From the NCBI GenBank assembly GCA_934101115.1, contig CAKOPW010000016.1:1-33074 (forward strand): a stretch of DNA of 33,074 nt, read 5' to 3'. The translations under genes and the position numbers were made by a program. Each line of letters opens with the position of its first letter. Position 1 is the first letter of the stretch. Of this stretch, positions 24,713 to 32,561 are shown one piece after another. The notes beneath the pieces were generated by a model. The model saw nothing but the letters and a program-made list of their open reading frames with translations, did no database searches and was not told where the DNA came from. Origin of the DNA: an uncultured Bacilli bacterium (GTDB taxonomy: Bacteria > Bacillota_I > Bacilli_A > RF39 > UBA660).

Positions 24713-26101
24713 TTAAAATTTGATTCTATCTAAAATATAATCTTTTACTTCATCAAGATTTAATGAAATTTGTTCCATTGTATCTCTATCTCTTAAAGTA
24801 ACAATATTATTATTTAAAGTTTCATCATCAACAGTCAAACACCAAGGAGTTCCAATGGCGTCTGCTCTTCTATAACGTTTTCCAATATTTGCTGTTTCAT
24901 CATAAGATACTGGGAAGAATTTACTTAACTCTTGATAAATTTCCATAGCCTTTTCAGAATGATTTTTCTTTATTAAAGGTAAAACATTTACTTTATATGG
25001 AGCTAAATTTGGTTTTAGTTTGAACACTTCTCTTGTGTCTCCGTTTTCTAGCGCTTCTACTTTGTAACATTCATTTAAAATAGCCAAAAATAAACGATCA
25101 ACTCCAACTGAAGGTTCAATTACATATGGAGTATATTTTTCATTAGTTTCTGGATCCAAGTATCTTAAATCACATTTTGCATGTTCCATATGAACTGACA
25201 AGTCATAGTCAGTTCTATCAGCTATTCCCCAAAGTTCTCCCCATCCGTTTGGATATTTATATTCGATATCAGTTGTTGCTTTGCTATAAAATGAAAGTTC
25301 TTCTTTTTCGTGATCTCTATATCTTAAATTTTCGCCATCAAGTCCAAGTGAATTTAAGAAATCTAAACAATATTTCTTCCAAAAAGCAAACCATTCTAAG
25401 TCAGTATTAGGCTTGCAAAAGAATTCTAGTTCCATTTGTTCAAATTCTCTAACTCTAAATATAAAGTTTCCTGGAGTTATTTCATTTCTAAAACTTTTAC
25501 CTATTTGACCAATACCAAATGGAATTTTAGCTCGCATACTTCTTTGGACATTCAAGAAATTTACAAATATACCTTGAGCTGTTTCACCTCTTAAATATAC
25601 TTTACTTTTTGCATCTTCTGTTACACCAATATGAGTTTCAAATAAAAGATTAAATTTTCTAATTGGAGTAAAGTCGCATGATCCACATTTTGGACAAGTA
25701 ACGTGGTTGTCTTTAATGAAGTTCTCTAACTTTTCATTATCCCAACCATCACCAGTTTCAGCACCATTAGTAAACTCTTCAATTAGTTTATCAGCTCTTT
25801 CACGACTTTTACATTTTTTGCAATCGATTAAAGGATCAGCAAATGAAGCAACATGTCCACTTGCAACCCATACTTCAGGATTCATAAGTATTGCTGAATC
25901 AAGTCCATAGTTACGATAATCTACATGACTATTTTCTTGAATAAATTTCTTCCACCATGCTTCCTTAATATTATTTTTAAGCTCTCTTCCTAAAGGACCG
26001 TAATCCCATGAATTTGCGAGTCCTCCATAAATTTCACTTCCTTGAAATATAAATCCATATTGTTTGGAAAAATTAACTAATTCATCCATTGTTTTTGCCA
26101 T
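24713..26101 (-). CDS. glyS: Glycine--tRNA ligase, single-chain type
   Basis: Class II aminoacyl-tRNA synthetase (462 aa) of the homodimeric bacterial/eukaryotic type, not the alpha-beta GlyQ/GlyS type. The N-terminus MDELVNFSKQYGFIFQGSEIYGGLANSWDYGP is diagnostic in its first 20 residues. Motif 2 is seen as FRNEITPGNFIFRVREFEQMELEFF (shortened here: FRNEI to REFEQME), and motif 3 in SVGVDRLFLAIL. An insertion carries paired cysteines CKKC and CPKCGSC that may bind zinc. The C-terminal anticodon-binding domain follows from about residue 370. AAGGAA lies six bases before the ATG. It starts one base after the LOG gene, downstream of a T-box-like leader. Confidence 0.93.
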   Translation of the reverse strand: MAKTMDELVNFSKQYGFIFQGSEIYGGLANSWDYGPLGRELKNNIKEAWWKKFIQENSHVDYRNYGLDSAILMNPEVWVASGHVASFADPLIDCKKCKSRERADKLIEEFTNGAETGDGWDNEKLENFIKDNHVTCPKCGSCDFTPIRKFNLLFETHIGVTEDAKSKVYLRGETAQGIFVNFLNVQRSMRAKIPFGIGQIGKSFRNEITPGNFIFRVREFEQMELEFFCKPNTDLEWFAFWKKYCLDFLNSLGLDGENLRYRDHEKEELSFYSKATTDIEYKYPNGWGELWGIADRTDYDLSVHMEHAKCDLRYLDPETNEKYTPYVIEPSVGVDRLFLAILNECYKVEALENGDTREVFKLKPNLAPYKVNVLPLIKKNHSEKAMEIYQELSKFFPVSYDETANIGKRYRRADAIGTPWCLTVDDETLNNNIVTLRDRDTMEQISLNLDEVKDYILDRIKF

Positions 26102-26102
26102 T

Positions 26103-26639
26103 TTAATTCCTTCTTTCTATACACTTATTAAATTCATCCATGTTAGTTACAACTTTAATCAGTTTGCTTACGTCATCATGAATAAAACCTAAATCAATTT
26201 CTTTTTCTATTTGATTCAAAAATGAGTCATAATACCCATCAAAATTAAATATTATAATATCTTTCGAATCGTCTCTAGTTCTTTTTTCTTCAATCATACT
26301 CATAACTTCAGATAAAGTTCCAAGTCCTCCAGGTAAGATAACTATTAATTCACTTGATAGATATAGTTCCCTGCATCTTTCAAAAGTCGTTGGAGTCACT
26401 ACTTCGCGGTCATATTCCATTCCTTTTAAGTCATCAATATATTTAACATCACTTACAGCTTTTACTTTGCATTCATGATACTTAAATGTTTGATAACATT
26501 TGCTCATCATTCCCGAATCAGTCCCACCAAAGACTAATTTGTCGCCTCTTTTTGCCAGAACTTCAGCGACATCACAAGCTAGATCTTTGAACTTTTTACT
26601 TATGGAGTCATATGATGAACACCCGATAAATACACGCAT
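26103..26639 (-). CDS. LOG-family (lysine-decarboxylase-like) protein
   Basis: A 178-residue Rossmann-type protein of the LOG family, with FIGCSS at the start, FGGTDSGMM, and the signature PGGLGTLSEVMSMIEEKRTR, including the catalytic E of the PGGxGTxxE motif. Family members are nucleoside-5'-monophosphate phosphoribohydrolases (cytokinin-activating in plants) or of unknown bacterial role. I use the ATG at 26639 because AAGGAAG lies just before it; the open frame extends upstream to 26714 only through the leader RNA. It is the first gene of the leader-controlled unit and is followed by glyS after one base. Confidence 0.8.
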   Translation of the reverse strand: MRVFIGCSSYDSISKKFKDLACDVAEVLAKRGDKLVFGGTDSGMMSKCYQTFKYHECKVKAVSDVKYIDDLKGMEYDREVVTPTTFERCRELYLSSELIVILPGGLGTLSEVMSMIEEKRTRDDSKDIIIFNFDGYYDSFLNQIEKEIDLGFIHDDVSKLIKVVTNMDEFNKCIERRN

Positions 26640-26773
26640 ATATTCACTTCCTTTAAATAAAAAAAGAGAACAAATTCGTATGGGCGAAATGAGAATTTTC
26701 CGCTGTTCCACCATACTTTGTTCTCTTTGGCTTTATATAGCTCTTGGCTTTCCACACCAGTCATCGCTTGTAT
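26640..26773 (-). ncRNA. Compact T-box-like leader of the LOG-glyS operon
   Basis: The predicted leader is about 134 nt. The T-box core GGTGGAACAGCG (plus 26701-26712) sits in the ascending arm of a strong terminator. TGGA in the bulge would pair with the acceptor end of a tRNA whose discriminator base is U, as in tRNA-Gly. Only about 60 nt precede the core. They can fold as AGC/GCT (26766-26768, 26739-26741) enclosing TGGT/GCCA with loop GTGGAAA (26749-26755), which contains GGA, a glycine codon. A canonical long Stem I is absent. T-box identity is well supported; the stem and specifier are inference. Confidence 0.7.
26657..26726 (-). terminator. Leader terminator of the T-box-like element
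   Basis: On the minus strand AGAGAACAAA plus GTATGG (26717-26726, 26711-26716 as complement) pairs with CCATAC and TTTGTTCTCT (26678-26683, 26665-26674), with a three-base bulge, then a T-run. The GTATGG/CCATAC part is shared with the antiterminator, as T-box switching requires. Confidence 0.72.
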
Positions 26774-26779
26774 ACATAG

Positions 26780-26808
26780 ATTATATTATATTGCTTTTTA
26801 AATTACAA
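26780..26808 (-). promoter_or_regulatory. Promoter of the LOG-glyS leader
   Basis: Minus-strand TTGTAA (26803-26808), 17-base spacer, TATAAT (26780-26785). The start would be near 26773. This is the best box pair upstream of the leader and is what makes the leader short. Confidence 0.6.
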
Positions 26809-26901
26809 CTGTTTTTACTTTAAATTTGTCATAATTTTCTATCAAACATAGACTTTTTATAATCATTATACTATTGTAGTCTAAACCATTCATTATATCT
26901 T

Positions 26902-27339
26902 CTAGGTTATGGTTTGACACCCATTTTCTTTTTTTGTTAGACTCATAATTTGTGGTTGTTCTTGTTTTTCATCATGATGTATATAACCTACGCAATTATC
27001 AACTGGTTTTTCATAACTTTCAACTCTGCAACTCATATTTTGACACGAACGACAATCTTTGGTTAAAGTATCATTTAAATTTCTTTCATAAAAACTCAGT
27101 ACTACATTTTCTAAAAAACTAATATAATTTTTCTGATTTGCTGTATATTCTTTTAATATTCTTGCAAGTTCAATTATATGCTTGCCAATTAATTCTTCAT
27201 CCAGATTCGGATTACCCCACATAATAGATGTGAATCCTTTAGCCTTTACAATATATCCATTATTATCAAATGTAACTTCTGCGTTGTCACAAGAAAACGT
27301 TTGATAGTTATTTTCTTCTTTTTCATTAAGTAAATCCAT
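26902..27339 (-). CDS. Hypothetical protein with cysteine cluster (145 aa)
   Basis: Not recognised. Soluble and acidic, no signal or membrane segment. The first 80 residues look like a small folded domain (FDNNGYIVKAKGFTSIMWG, then helical HIIELARILKEY). Residues about 97-118 contain a cysteine group, C-x2-C-x4-C then C after 13 residues (DCRSCQNMSCRVES and NCVGY), which could bind zinc or a cluster. The start is well defined: AAGGAGG five bases before the ATG. It has its own extended -10 promoter and lies between priA and the glyS leader without overlap. Confidence 0.65.
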   Translation of the reverse strand: MDLLNEKEENNYQTFSCDNAEVTFDNNGYIVKAKGFTSIMWGNPNLDEELIGKHIIELARILKEYTANQKNYISFLENVVLSFYERNLNDTLTKDCRSCQNMSCRVESYEKPVDNCVGYIHHDEKQEQPQIMSLTKKENGCQTIT

Positions 27340-27373
27340 ATTAGCCTCCTTAAATTAAATTCATTAGTTTTGT

Positions 27374-27385
27374 ATTATTATAGCA
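27374..27385 (-). promoter_or_regulatory. Extended -10 promoter of the 145-aa gene
   Basis: Minus-strand TGCTATAAT: TATAAT at 27377-27382 with TG one base upstream. No good -35 is visible. It lies 38 bases before the ATG at 27339. Confidence 0.45.
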
Positions 27386-27427
27386 CTTATTTAAAACAAT
27401 TTTTAGTTTTTACTTTAGTTCTATCAA

Positions 27428-29611
27428 TTATATTCTAATTGGATCCATATCAATTTCTAAATATGTATCTTTATTAAAAATATATTGTTCATCGATTTCT
27501 TTTAAGGTTTTAAGCAAAGAATCATCAAAACGATACTTAATAATAATTTGAAAACGATAATTATTATTTATTTTAAAAACTGATGCTGTTGTTGGACCTA
27601 AAATAATAGTTTCTTTATTTAAATTTTTCCTTAAAAAATTAACTACTTTATTAGCTTCAATACTAGCTTTATTATAATCTTTACTTATTACTTTAATACT
27701 TGTTAAATAATAAAATGGTGGATATTTAAGTTGTCTTCTAATATTCATTTCATATTCGTAATTTCCTAAATAATCATTATTAACAACATAATTTAAAGTT
27801 TTATTTAATGGATTAAATGTTTGAATAATAACTTCGCCATTATCAGAACTTCTTCCTGCTCTACCGGAAACTTGGTGAAGTAAGTTGAAAGTATTTTCTC
27901 CGCTTCTAAAGTCTGGTATATTTAGAGATTCATCAGCATTTATTACTCCTACCAAAGTCACTTTAGGAAAGTTTAAACCTTTAGAAATCATTTGAGTTCC
28001 AATAATAATATCATAGTTATGATTTTCAATTTCGTTGATTATTTTTTCTTGACTTCCCTTTCTTGAAGTAGTATCAGTATCCATTCTAATAACTCGATAT
28101 GATGGATATAAATCTTTTATGTATTTTTCTATTTGTTCCGTTCCGTACCCATAAGTTTTTATAGCTTTTTCTCCACATTCAGGACATATATCACTCATGA
28201 ATTTGGTATATCCGCAATAATGACACCTTAAATTATTAGAACTTTTATGATATGTTAAAGTTATGTCACAGTGAGGACACTTATATGTATAACCACATGA
28301 TGCACAAGTTATAATCGTTGAATATCCTCGTCTATTAAGTAGAAGCATTACTTGTTCATTTCTTTCTAAAGTTTTCATTATCTTAACTTGAAGTTCAGTT
28401 GATAAAATGTTATCTCCGTTTTTATAAGAACTTGCAAGATCAACCAACTTTATTTTAGGAATTCTTGCATTACCTACACGATTTTTCAAAGTTAGATATT
28501 TATATACTCCCTTTTTTGCTCTTGCCATTGTTTCAAGTCTTGGAGTAGCAGATCCTAAAACAATTGGGCAATTATTATATTTTGCTCTAAATATAGCCAT
28601 ATCTATCGCATGATAACGTGGATTGGATTCTTGTTTATAAGAACTAGTATGTTCTTCATCGATAATAATAAGTCCAATATTTTGTAAAGGCACAAATATT
28701 GATGAACGAGTTCCAACTACAATTTTTGCTTCACCTCTTAAAATTTTATTGTATTCATCAGCTTTTTCTCCATCACTCAAGCCTGAATGGAATATGGCTA
28801 CATTATCTCCAAAACATTCATAGAATCTTTTAACTATTTGAGTTGTTAAAGTTATCTCAGGGACTAACATGATAACCGTTTTGGCATTTTTTAATACCTC
28901 AGATACTAACTTAATATATACTTCAGTTTTTCCAGAACCAGTTATTCCATGAAGTAAAAAAACATTAAACATATCAAATGAATTTTTAACCTCTTCCATA
29001 GCTTTCATTTGCTCTTCAGTCAATACCTTTTCTTCTGATCTACTAATACTAGGATTAATTCGATAAACATTTTCTTTTTCAATTGTAACCAGGTTCTTTT
29101 CTAACAATGAATTTAAAACTTGAGCACTAAGCTCTTTTTTAGAAATTCTTTTTTCACTTAAAAGTCTATTAATAAACTCTACTTGTTTTTTGGCTTTCTT
29201 ATTATTTAAAACAAAACGTTTGCAAGCTTCTTCATCTTTTATAACAATGTAACTCTTATAAATTGAATAATCATATTTTTCATTGTCGATTTTTAAACTT
29301 GTTGGAAGCATAGTTTGATATGCACTGATTAAAGAACATAATGTTTTTTCTTTTAAATATGCACCTAGTTTTATTAACTCTTCATTTAATTTAAAGGATT
29401 CATTTACTACATCATTTATATCTAGGATTTCAAAATCAGACGAAGCAGAATCTTTTAATGCCATAACAAAACCATTAATATTTTTTTTATTAAAAGGAAC
29501 ACTTACTCTTACACCTACAGACACTTTATTTTGTAAATGTTCTGGAATGTGATAAGTAAAGACCCTATCCAAAGATTTTACACCATATTGTATTAAAACT
29601 TCTGCGTACAT
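27428..29611 (-). CDS. priA: Primosomal replication restart helicase PriA
   Basis: A 727-residue PriA. The N-terminal 3'-end-binding domain (residues 1 to about 105) starts YAEVLIQYGVKSLDRVFTY. The helicase core has Walker A GITGSGKTEV near residue 220 and the DEEH box in IIIDEEHTSSYK near 317. The zinc region around 430-475 has four C-x2-C pairs (CASC, CPHC, CHYC, CPEC), then helicase motifs IGTQMISKGLNFP and QVSGRAGR. It reloads the replicative helicase at stalled forks. Length and all motifs are normal. AGGTG precedes the ATG. Confidence 0.96.
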   Translation of the reverse strand: MYAEVLIQYGVKSLDRVFTYHIPEHLQNKVSVGVRVSVPFNKKNINGFVMALKDSASSDFEILDINDVVNESFKLNEELIKLGAYLKEKTLCSLISAYQTMLPTSLKIDNEKYDYSIYKSYIVIKDEEACKRFVLNNKKAKKQVEFINRLLSEKRISKKELSAQVLNSLLEKNLVTIEKENVYRINPSISRSEEKVLTEEQMKAMEEVKNSFDMFNVFLLHGITGSGKTEVYIKLVSEVLKNAKTVIMLVPEITLTTQIVKRFYECFGDNVAIFHSGLSDGEKADEYNKILRGEAKIVVGTRSSIFVPLQNIGLIIIDEEHTSSYKQESNPRYHAIDMAIFRAKYNNCPIVLGSATPRLETMARAKKGVYKYLTLKNRVGNARIPKIKLVDLASSYKNGDNILSTELQVKIMKTLERNEQVMLLLNRRGYSTIITCASCGYTYKCPHCDITLTYHKSSNNLRCHYCGYTKFMSDICPECGEKAIKTYGYGTEQIEKYIKDLYPSYRVIRMDTDTTSRKGSQEKIINEIENHNYDIIIGTQMISKGLNFPKVTLVGVINADESLNIPDFRSGENTFNLLHQVSGRAGRSSDNGEVIIQTFNPLNKTLNYVVNNDYLGNYEYEMNIRRQLKYPPFYYLTSIKVISKDYNKASIEANKVVNFLRKNLNKETIILGPTTASVFKINNNYRFQIIIKYRFDDSLLKTLKEIDEQYIFNKDTYLEIDMDPIRI

Positions 29612-29627
29612 ATTTTCACCTAAATTA

Positions 29628-29656
29628 ATTTTAGAATAGAAGATATTTTATTTCAA
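29628..29656 (-). promoter_or_regulatory. priA promoter
   Basis: Minus-strand TTGAAA (29651-29656), 17-base spacer, TAAAAT (29628-29633). It directly follows the T-run of the upstream terminator. Confidence 0.55.
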
Positions 29657-29681
29657 GAAAAAAAGCAAAATTATTTGCTTT
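29655..29681 (-). terminator. Terminator of the surface-protein operon
   Basis: On the minus strand AAAGCAAA (29674-29681) pairs with TTTGCTTT (29662-29669) around four bases, followed by further T. It overlaps the stop codon at 29680-29682. Confidence 0.75.
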
Positions 29682-30873
29682 ATCCGATTCTAAATGCTGG
29701 AGATATGCCGCCAAAACGTTGAGAAACAAAATTGCCCCATCTTCCATAATCAAGGACACTAAGAAAGTCGTTACTATAATTTCTATGAGCCGAACGAAGC
29801 CACCACCAAGTGTTGATTCCGTTATATTGTTTGATTGCGCTTGAATAGTTATCGGCTGTTACGCCCAATTCTTTGTAATAATCTAATTGCCTTGAAGTCG
29901 CAATTGAGGTATCATAATCATTCTTTGTCCATATTTCTTCACAATTTAATAAATATATTTTATCTTTAGTTTCCATATTTGTTTCTCCAACTGAACTTCC
30001 GTGACTTGATATTACTTTTGTTAAAGTTATCGCGCTTTGCAAATCACTTGGCAGTGCATTATATATTGTTTCATTAACATATGTACGTAATTCTGAATCT
30101 CTCCATCCTCCCGCATTTGTATTTGTGCTATTAAATTGTTGTTCTGTTATTATATCAGCAAATTCTACCACAAATCCGCATGCCGTTTCACTTGTTTCTC
30201 CGTTTGTACATTCGCTCATATTGGATATTCTTACTGTATGTGTTCCAAGTTCTTCAAGATTCACGCTTTTTGTATCACCTATATTATATTTGCTTGTATT
30301 TCCTGTTTGAACAGCTTTTTGTATAGTTTTCCAAGAATCGCTTGCAAATGAAATTGGATCTGGAATAATTTCAACTCCAGTTTCAGTTCTCTCTATTGCC
30401 GCAATTTCTAAGTTACATATATATTTTTCAGTAACTTCTTCAATAGGTAACTTTTCTAACGTTATTGTTAAAGTACCTTTTAAAGAATTTCTTGCTAATA
30501 CTTTCGACGAGTTTCCTTCAAGCATATTTGTTGCACTTGTGTATTTCACGCTTGATTCTGAGCTTGCCACACAAGTTATGTTAACTTCTGCATCATATTG
30601 ACTCGAATTGTTTGTTATTTCGTAATTTAAAGTACTTGTTTGATTAAGTGTTTTTAATTCACCTGTTTCAAATGTTATCGTTTTTTTGTCAGCGCTTATT
30701 ACTTTGTTATAGACATTTACTCCATCAATGTCAGCTGCCGTAAATATTACTGAGAAATCATCTTGATTTTCACTTACTTTGGCGTTGCCGTTTATTATTA
30801 ATGTTGTTGAAATGCTTGCAAAACCAATGGACATTAGTAAGATTGCCAATATAAGCATACTTTTCTTTTTCAT
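29680..30873 (-). CDS. Secreted protein: shared N-terminal module plus DUF6273-type domain
   Basis: A 397-residue predicted surface protein. Residues 1 to about 30 are a basic-hydrophobic signal segment (KKKSMLILAILLMSIGFASI). Residues about 30-165 form a beta-rich module nearly shared with the upstream paralogue (FSVIFTAADIDG, NYEITNNSSQYDAEV, GTLTITLEKL). It recalls TasA/camelysin-like matrix proteins, at low confidence. The C-terminal domain (about 175-397) is rich in aromatic residues and ends with NTWWWLRSAHRN and GGISPAFRIG, the pattern of DUF6273, which has a C-type-lectin/formylglycine-enzyme-like look. There is no LPXTG motif or C-terminal anchor. It starts 21 bases after the paralogue and ends at a terminator. 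Confidence 0.75.
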   Translation of the reverse strand: MKKKSMLILAILLMSIGFASISTTLIINGNAKVSENQDDFSVIFTAADIDGVNVYNKVISADKKTITFETGELKTLNQTSTLNYEITNNSSQYDAEVNITCVASSESSVKYTSATNMLEGNSSKVLARNSLKGTLTITLEKLPIEEVTEKYICNLEIAAIERTETGVEIIPDPISFASDSWKTIQKAVQTGNTSKYNIGDTKSVNLEELGTHTVRISNMSECTNGETSETACGFVVEFADIITEQQFNSTNTNAGGWRDSELRTYVNETIYNALPSDLQSAITLTKVISSHGSSVGETNMETKDKIYLLNCEEIWTKNDYDTSIATSRQLDYYKELGVTADNYSSAIKQYNGINTWWWLRSAHRNYSNDFLSVLDYGRWGNFVSQRFGGISPAFRIG

Positions 30874-30894
30874 ATTTTTTCCTTCTCTCAGTAA

Positions 30895-32337
30895 TTATTT
30901 TATTAAGGTAATGCGGGCATATCCATTACCTTGTTTTGCACAGGCATTTACTGGTGTTTCATTTGAACAGGATGTGTTTATTGTTTTTGTTGATGTTTCA
31001 ACTGACTCCTCACAGTTATAGCAGTACATTGCTTTGTCGACCAAAAGAGGATTTCCGATGTATCCAGATCCGCCTCCGCCGCCAGCATGGCAACGGGAAC
31101 TTCCGCCACCACCGAAGTAGCCGCCTCCGCCTCCAGCTCCTCCACAACAATTTTGATATTGATTACCACCTTGACCAAAGCTTCCGGATGCATTATTCAA
31201 TATTTCACCAAAATTCATTGTTTTTCCAGCTGATTCTTGAGTTGCTCCAGTTCCTAAAAATCCAAATAAATTGGAACCTTTATATGCGATTCCCCAGTCA
31301 TCAAGGCCTGTATTTCCTGCGTATCCTCCACCGGAACCTCCAGTTCCATCTACTCTTACGTATTCAGTGTTGGTTGTTCCGTCATATGTGGCACCATATG
31401 CATATCCGGATCCTCCGCCTCCACCAGAGACTATTAAAATAGATGATTTTTTATTTTCCAATGAAGATAAAATTCCACTAGAGGTTGCTATGTGAGTTGC
31501 TCCGCCTCCACTTGAAGAGCCTGCTGTGGAATTAGCTCCTCGTCCATAGCCGCCACCATTATAGCCACCGGGACATAGACTTGTATCAGAACTATCCTCA
31601 AAGCAATCATTAGTACCTTGCCCTCCTACATTTATATAAAGAATTTGGTTCTTATTTATTTCAACATTTCCAATCGAATAACTTCCAAACCCTCCATTAA
31701 CGCTTGTGGAATTACTAGAATCGTTTACTCCACCACCTTGGGCTCCCCATACTTCTAACTTATATGTTCCAGTTGCTGGCGCAGTAAATGTTTGTTCTCC
31801 TCCGGTATAATCGAACATCCATTCAACTTGTCCTTCGTAGCCAGCTTCATCTCTTTCTACAGCATTGAATTCCAACTTACATGTATATTCTTCTACTACT
31901 GCCTCCACTGAAGTTTTATCTAAGGTTATAGTTAACGTTCCGTTTATAGATCGTTTAGATGATACTTTTGTTGCGTCATTTTCTAATTTATTTTTGATAC
32001 TTGTGTATTTTGCTGTTGTTTCATTCTTTGGTACACATGTTACACTTACTTCTGCATCATATTGGCTTGAATTGTTTGTTATTTCGTATATAAGTGTAGA
32101 TTTATCTCCAACTTTATTTAATTCGGCTGTTGTAAAATTTATTGTTTTCTTTGTATCATCTACTACTGTTGAATATACATCTTTTCCATCTAGACTTGCA
32201 GCTGTGAAGATTACTGAGAAGTCATCATTATTTTCACTTACTTTTGCGTTTCCATTTATTATTAATGTTGTACTTACTGCTGCAAAGCCAATTGACATCA
32301 AAATAACTGCAATTATTATTGCACTCCTTTTCTTCAT
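30895..32337 (-). CDS. Secreted protein: shared N-terminal module plus glycine-rich (ALK-type) domain
   Basis: A 480-residue predicted surface protein. A signal segment (IIIAVILMSIGFAAVSTTLI) and the about 135-residue beta module match the downstream paralogue. From about residue 180 comes a glycine-rich domain: FTAPATGTYKLEVWGAQGGG, repeated GGYNGGGYG, GGGGGSGYAYG and GGGGGYFGGGGSSRC blocks, with several Cys pairs. This is the Gly_rich family also seen in the receptor ALK/LTK. There is no sortase signal. The frame is open to a GTG at 32346, but similarity to the paralogue's MKKKS start favours the ATG at 32337. The Shine-Dalgarno is poor (GGTG), so translation may be weak or controlled. Confidence 0.75.
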   Translation of the reverse strand: MKKRSAIIIAVILMSIGFAAVSTTLIINGNAKVSENNDDFSVIFTAASLDGKDVYSTVVDDTKKTINFTTAELNKVGDKSTLIYEITNNSSQYDAEVSVTCVPKNETTAKYTSIKNKLENDATKVSSKRSINGTLTITLDKTSVEAVVEEYTCKLEFNAVERDEAGYEGQVEWMFDYTGGEQTFTAPATGTYKLEVWGAQGGGVNDSSNSTSVNGGFGSYSIGNVEINKNQILYINVGGQGTNDCFEDSSDTSLCPGGYNGGGYGRGANSTAGSSSGGGATHIATSSGILSSLENKKSSILIVSGGGGGSGYAYGATYDGTTNTEYVRVDGTGGSGGGYAGNTGLDDWGIAYKGSNLFGFLGTGATQESAGKTMNFGEILNNASGSFGQGGNQYQNCCGGAGGGGGYFGGGGSSRCHAGGGGGSGYIGNPLLVDKAMYCYNCEESVETSTKTINTSCSNETPVNACAKQGNGYARITLIK

Positions 32338-32363
32338 TTTACACACACCATTCTACTTTTTAT

Positions 32364-32389
32364 TTTATAATACCCCCCCCGATTTTCAA
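32364..32389 (-). promoter_or_regulatory. Candidate promoter with G8 spacer, surface-protein operon
   Basis: Minus-strand TTGAAA (32384-32389) and TATAAA (32364-32369) enclose a 14-base spacer containing eight consecutive G (C8 on plus, 32373-32380). TAAAAT two bases further gives a 16-base spacer. Fourteen is shorter than optimal; three more G would give 17. Confidence 0.5.
32373..32380. repeat. Homopolymer C8/G8 tract
   Basis: Eight C on the plus strand in an intergenic region that is otherwise nearly all A/T. I saw no other G or C run of this length in the window. Such tracts slip during replication. Confidence 0.9.
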
Positions 32390-32453
32390 GGAGTTTATTT
32401 TCTTTTACATCACTTTTGTCATTTATTTTTTATTGCACACTTATTATATTTAA

Positions 32454-32482
32454 ATTATACAATTTATTTGTTGTAGAGTAAA
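32454..32482 (-). promoter_or_regulatory. Alternative upstream promoter, surface-protein operon
   Basis: Minus-strand TTTACT (32477-32482), 17-base spacer, TATAAT (32454-32459). If used, the transcript would carry the G8 tract in a roughly 110-nt leader rather than in a promoter spacer. Confidence 0.5.
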
Positions 32483-32526
32483 TATTCTACTTTTAGTATG
32501 TGTAAAGTTTACCTTTTATATTATCA

Positions 32527-32555
32527 TTGTAATTTTTCTTAAAAAATGTTATATT
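32527..32555 (+). promoter_or_regulatory. Promoter of the plus-strand small RNA
   Basis: TTGTAA (32527-32532), exactly 17 bases, TATATT (32550-32555), with TG one base before the -10 (extended -10). The start would be near 32562. Confidence 0.6.
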
Positions 32556-32561
32556 TTATTT

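Noticed and set aside
26640..26714. N-terminal extension of the LOG protein
   Set aside because: The extension is encoded by the leader terminator; the ATG at 26639 has a ribosome site and starts at the conserved fold.
26640..26773. Glycine riboswitch upstream of glyS
   Set aside because: No tandem aptamer consensus is visible, whereas the T-box core and matched terminator are.
30936..31495. Plus-strand His/Leu/Arg- or Pro-rich frames
   Set aside because: They mirror the glycine-rich repeats of the minus-strand gene (GGN codons read in reverse), with no ribosome site.
30895..32337. Glycine-rich blocks as a CRISPR or tandem DNA repeat
   Set aside because: Repetition is at the protein level with varying codons and unequal spacing; no regular repeat-spacer pattern exists anywhere in the window.
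31865..32476. Plus-strand 203-codon open frame
   Set aside because: It is antisense to the signal and beta module of the glycine-rich protein and runs through its promoter region; a shadow frame.
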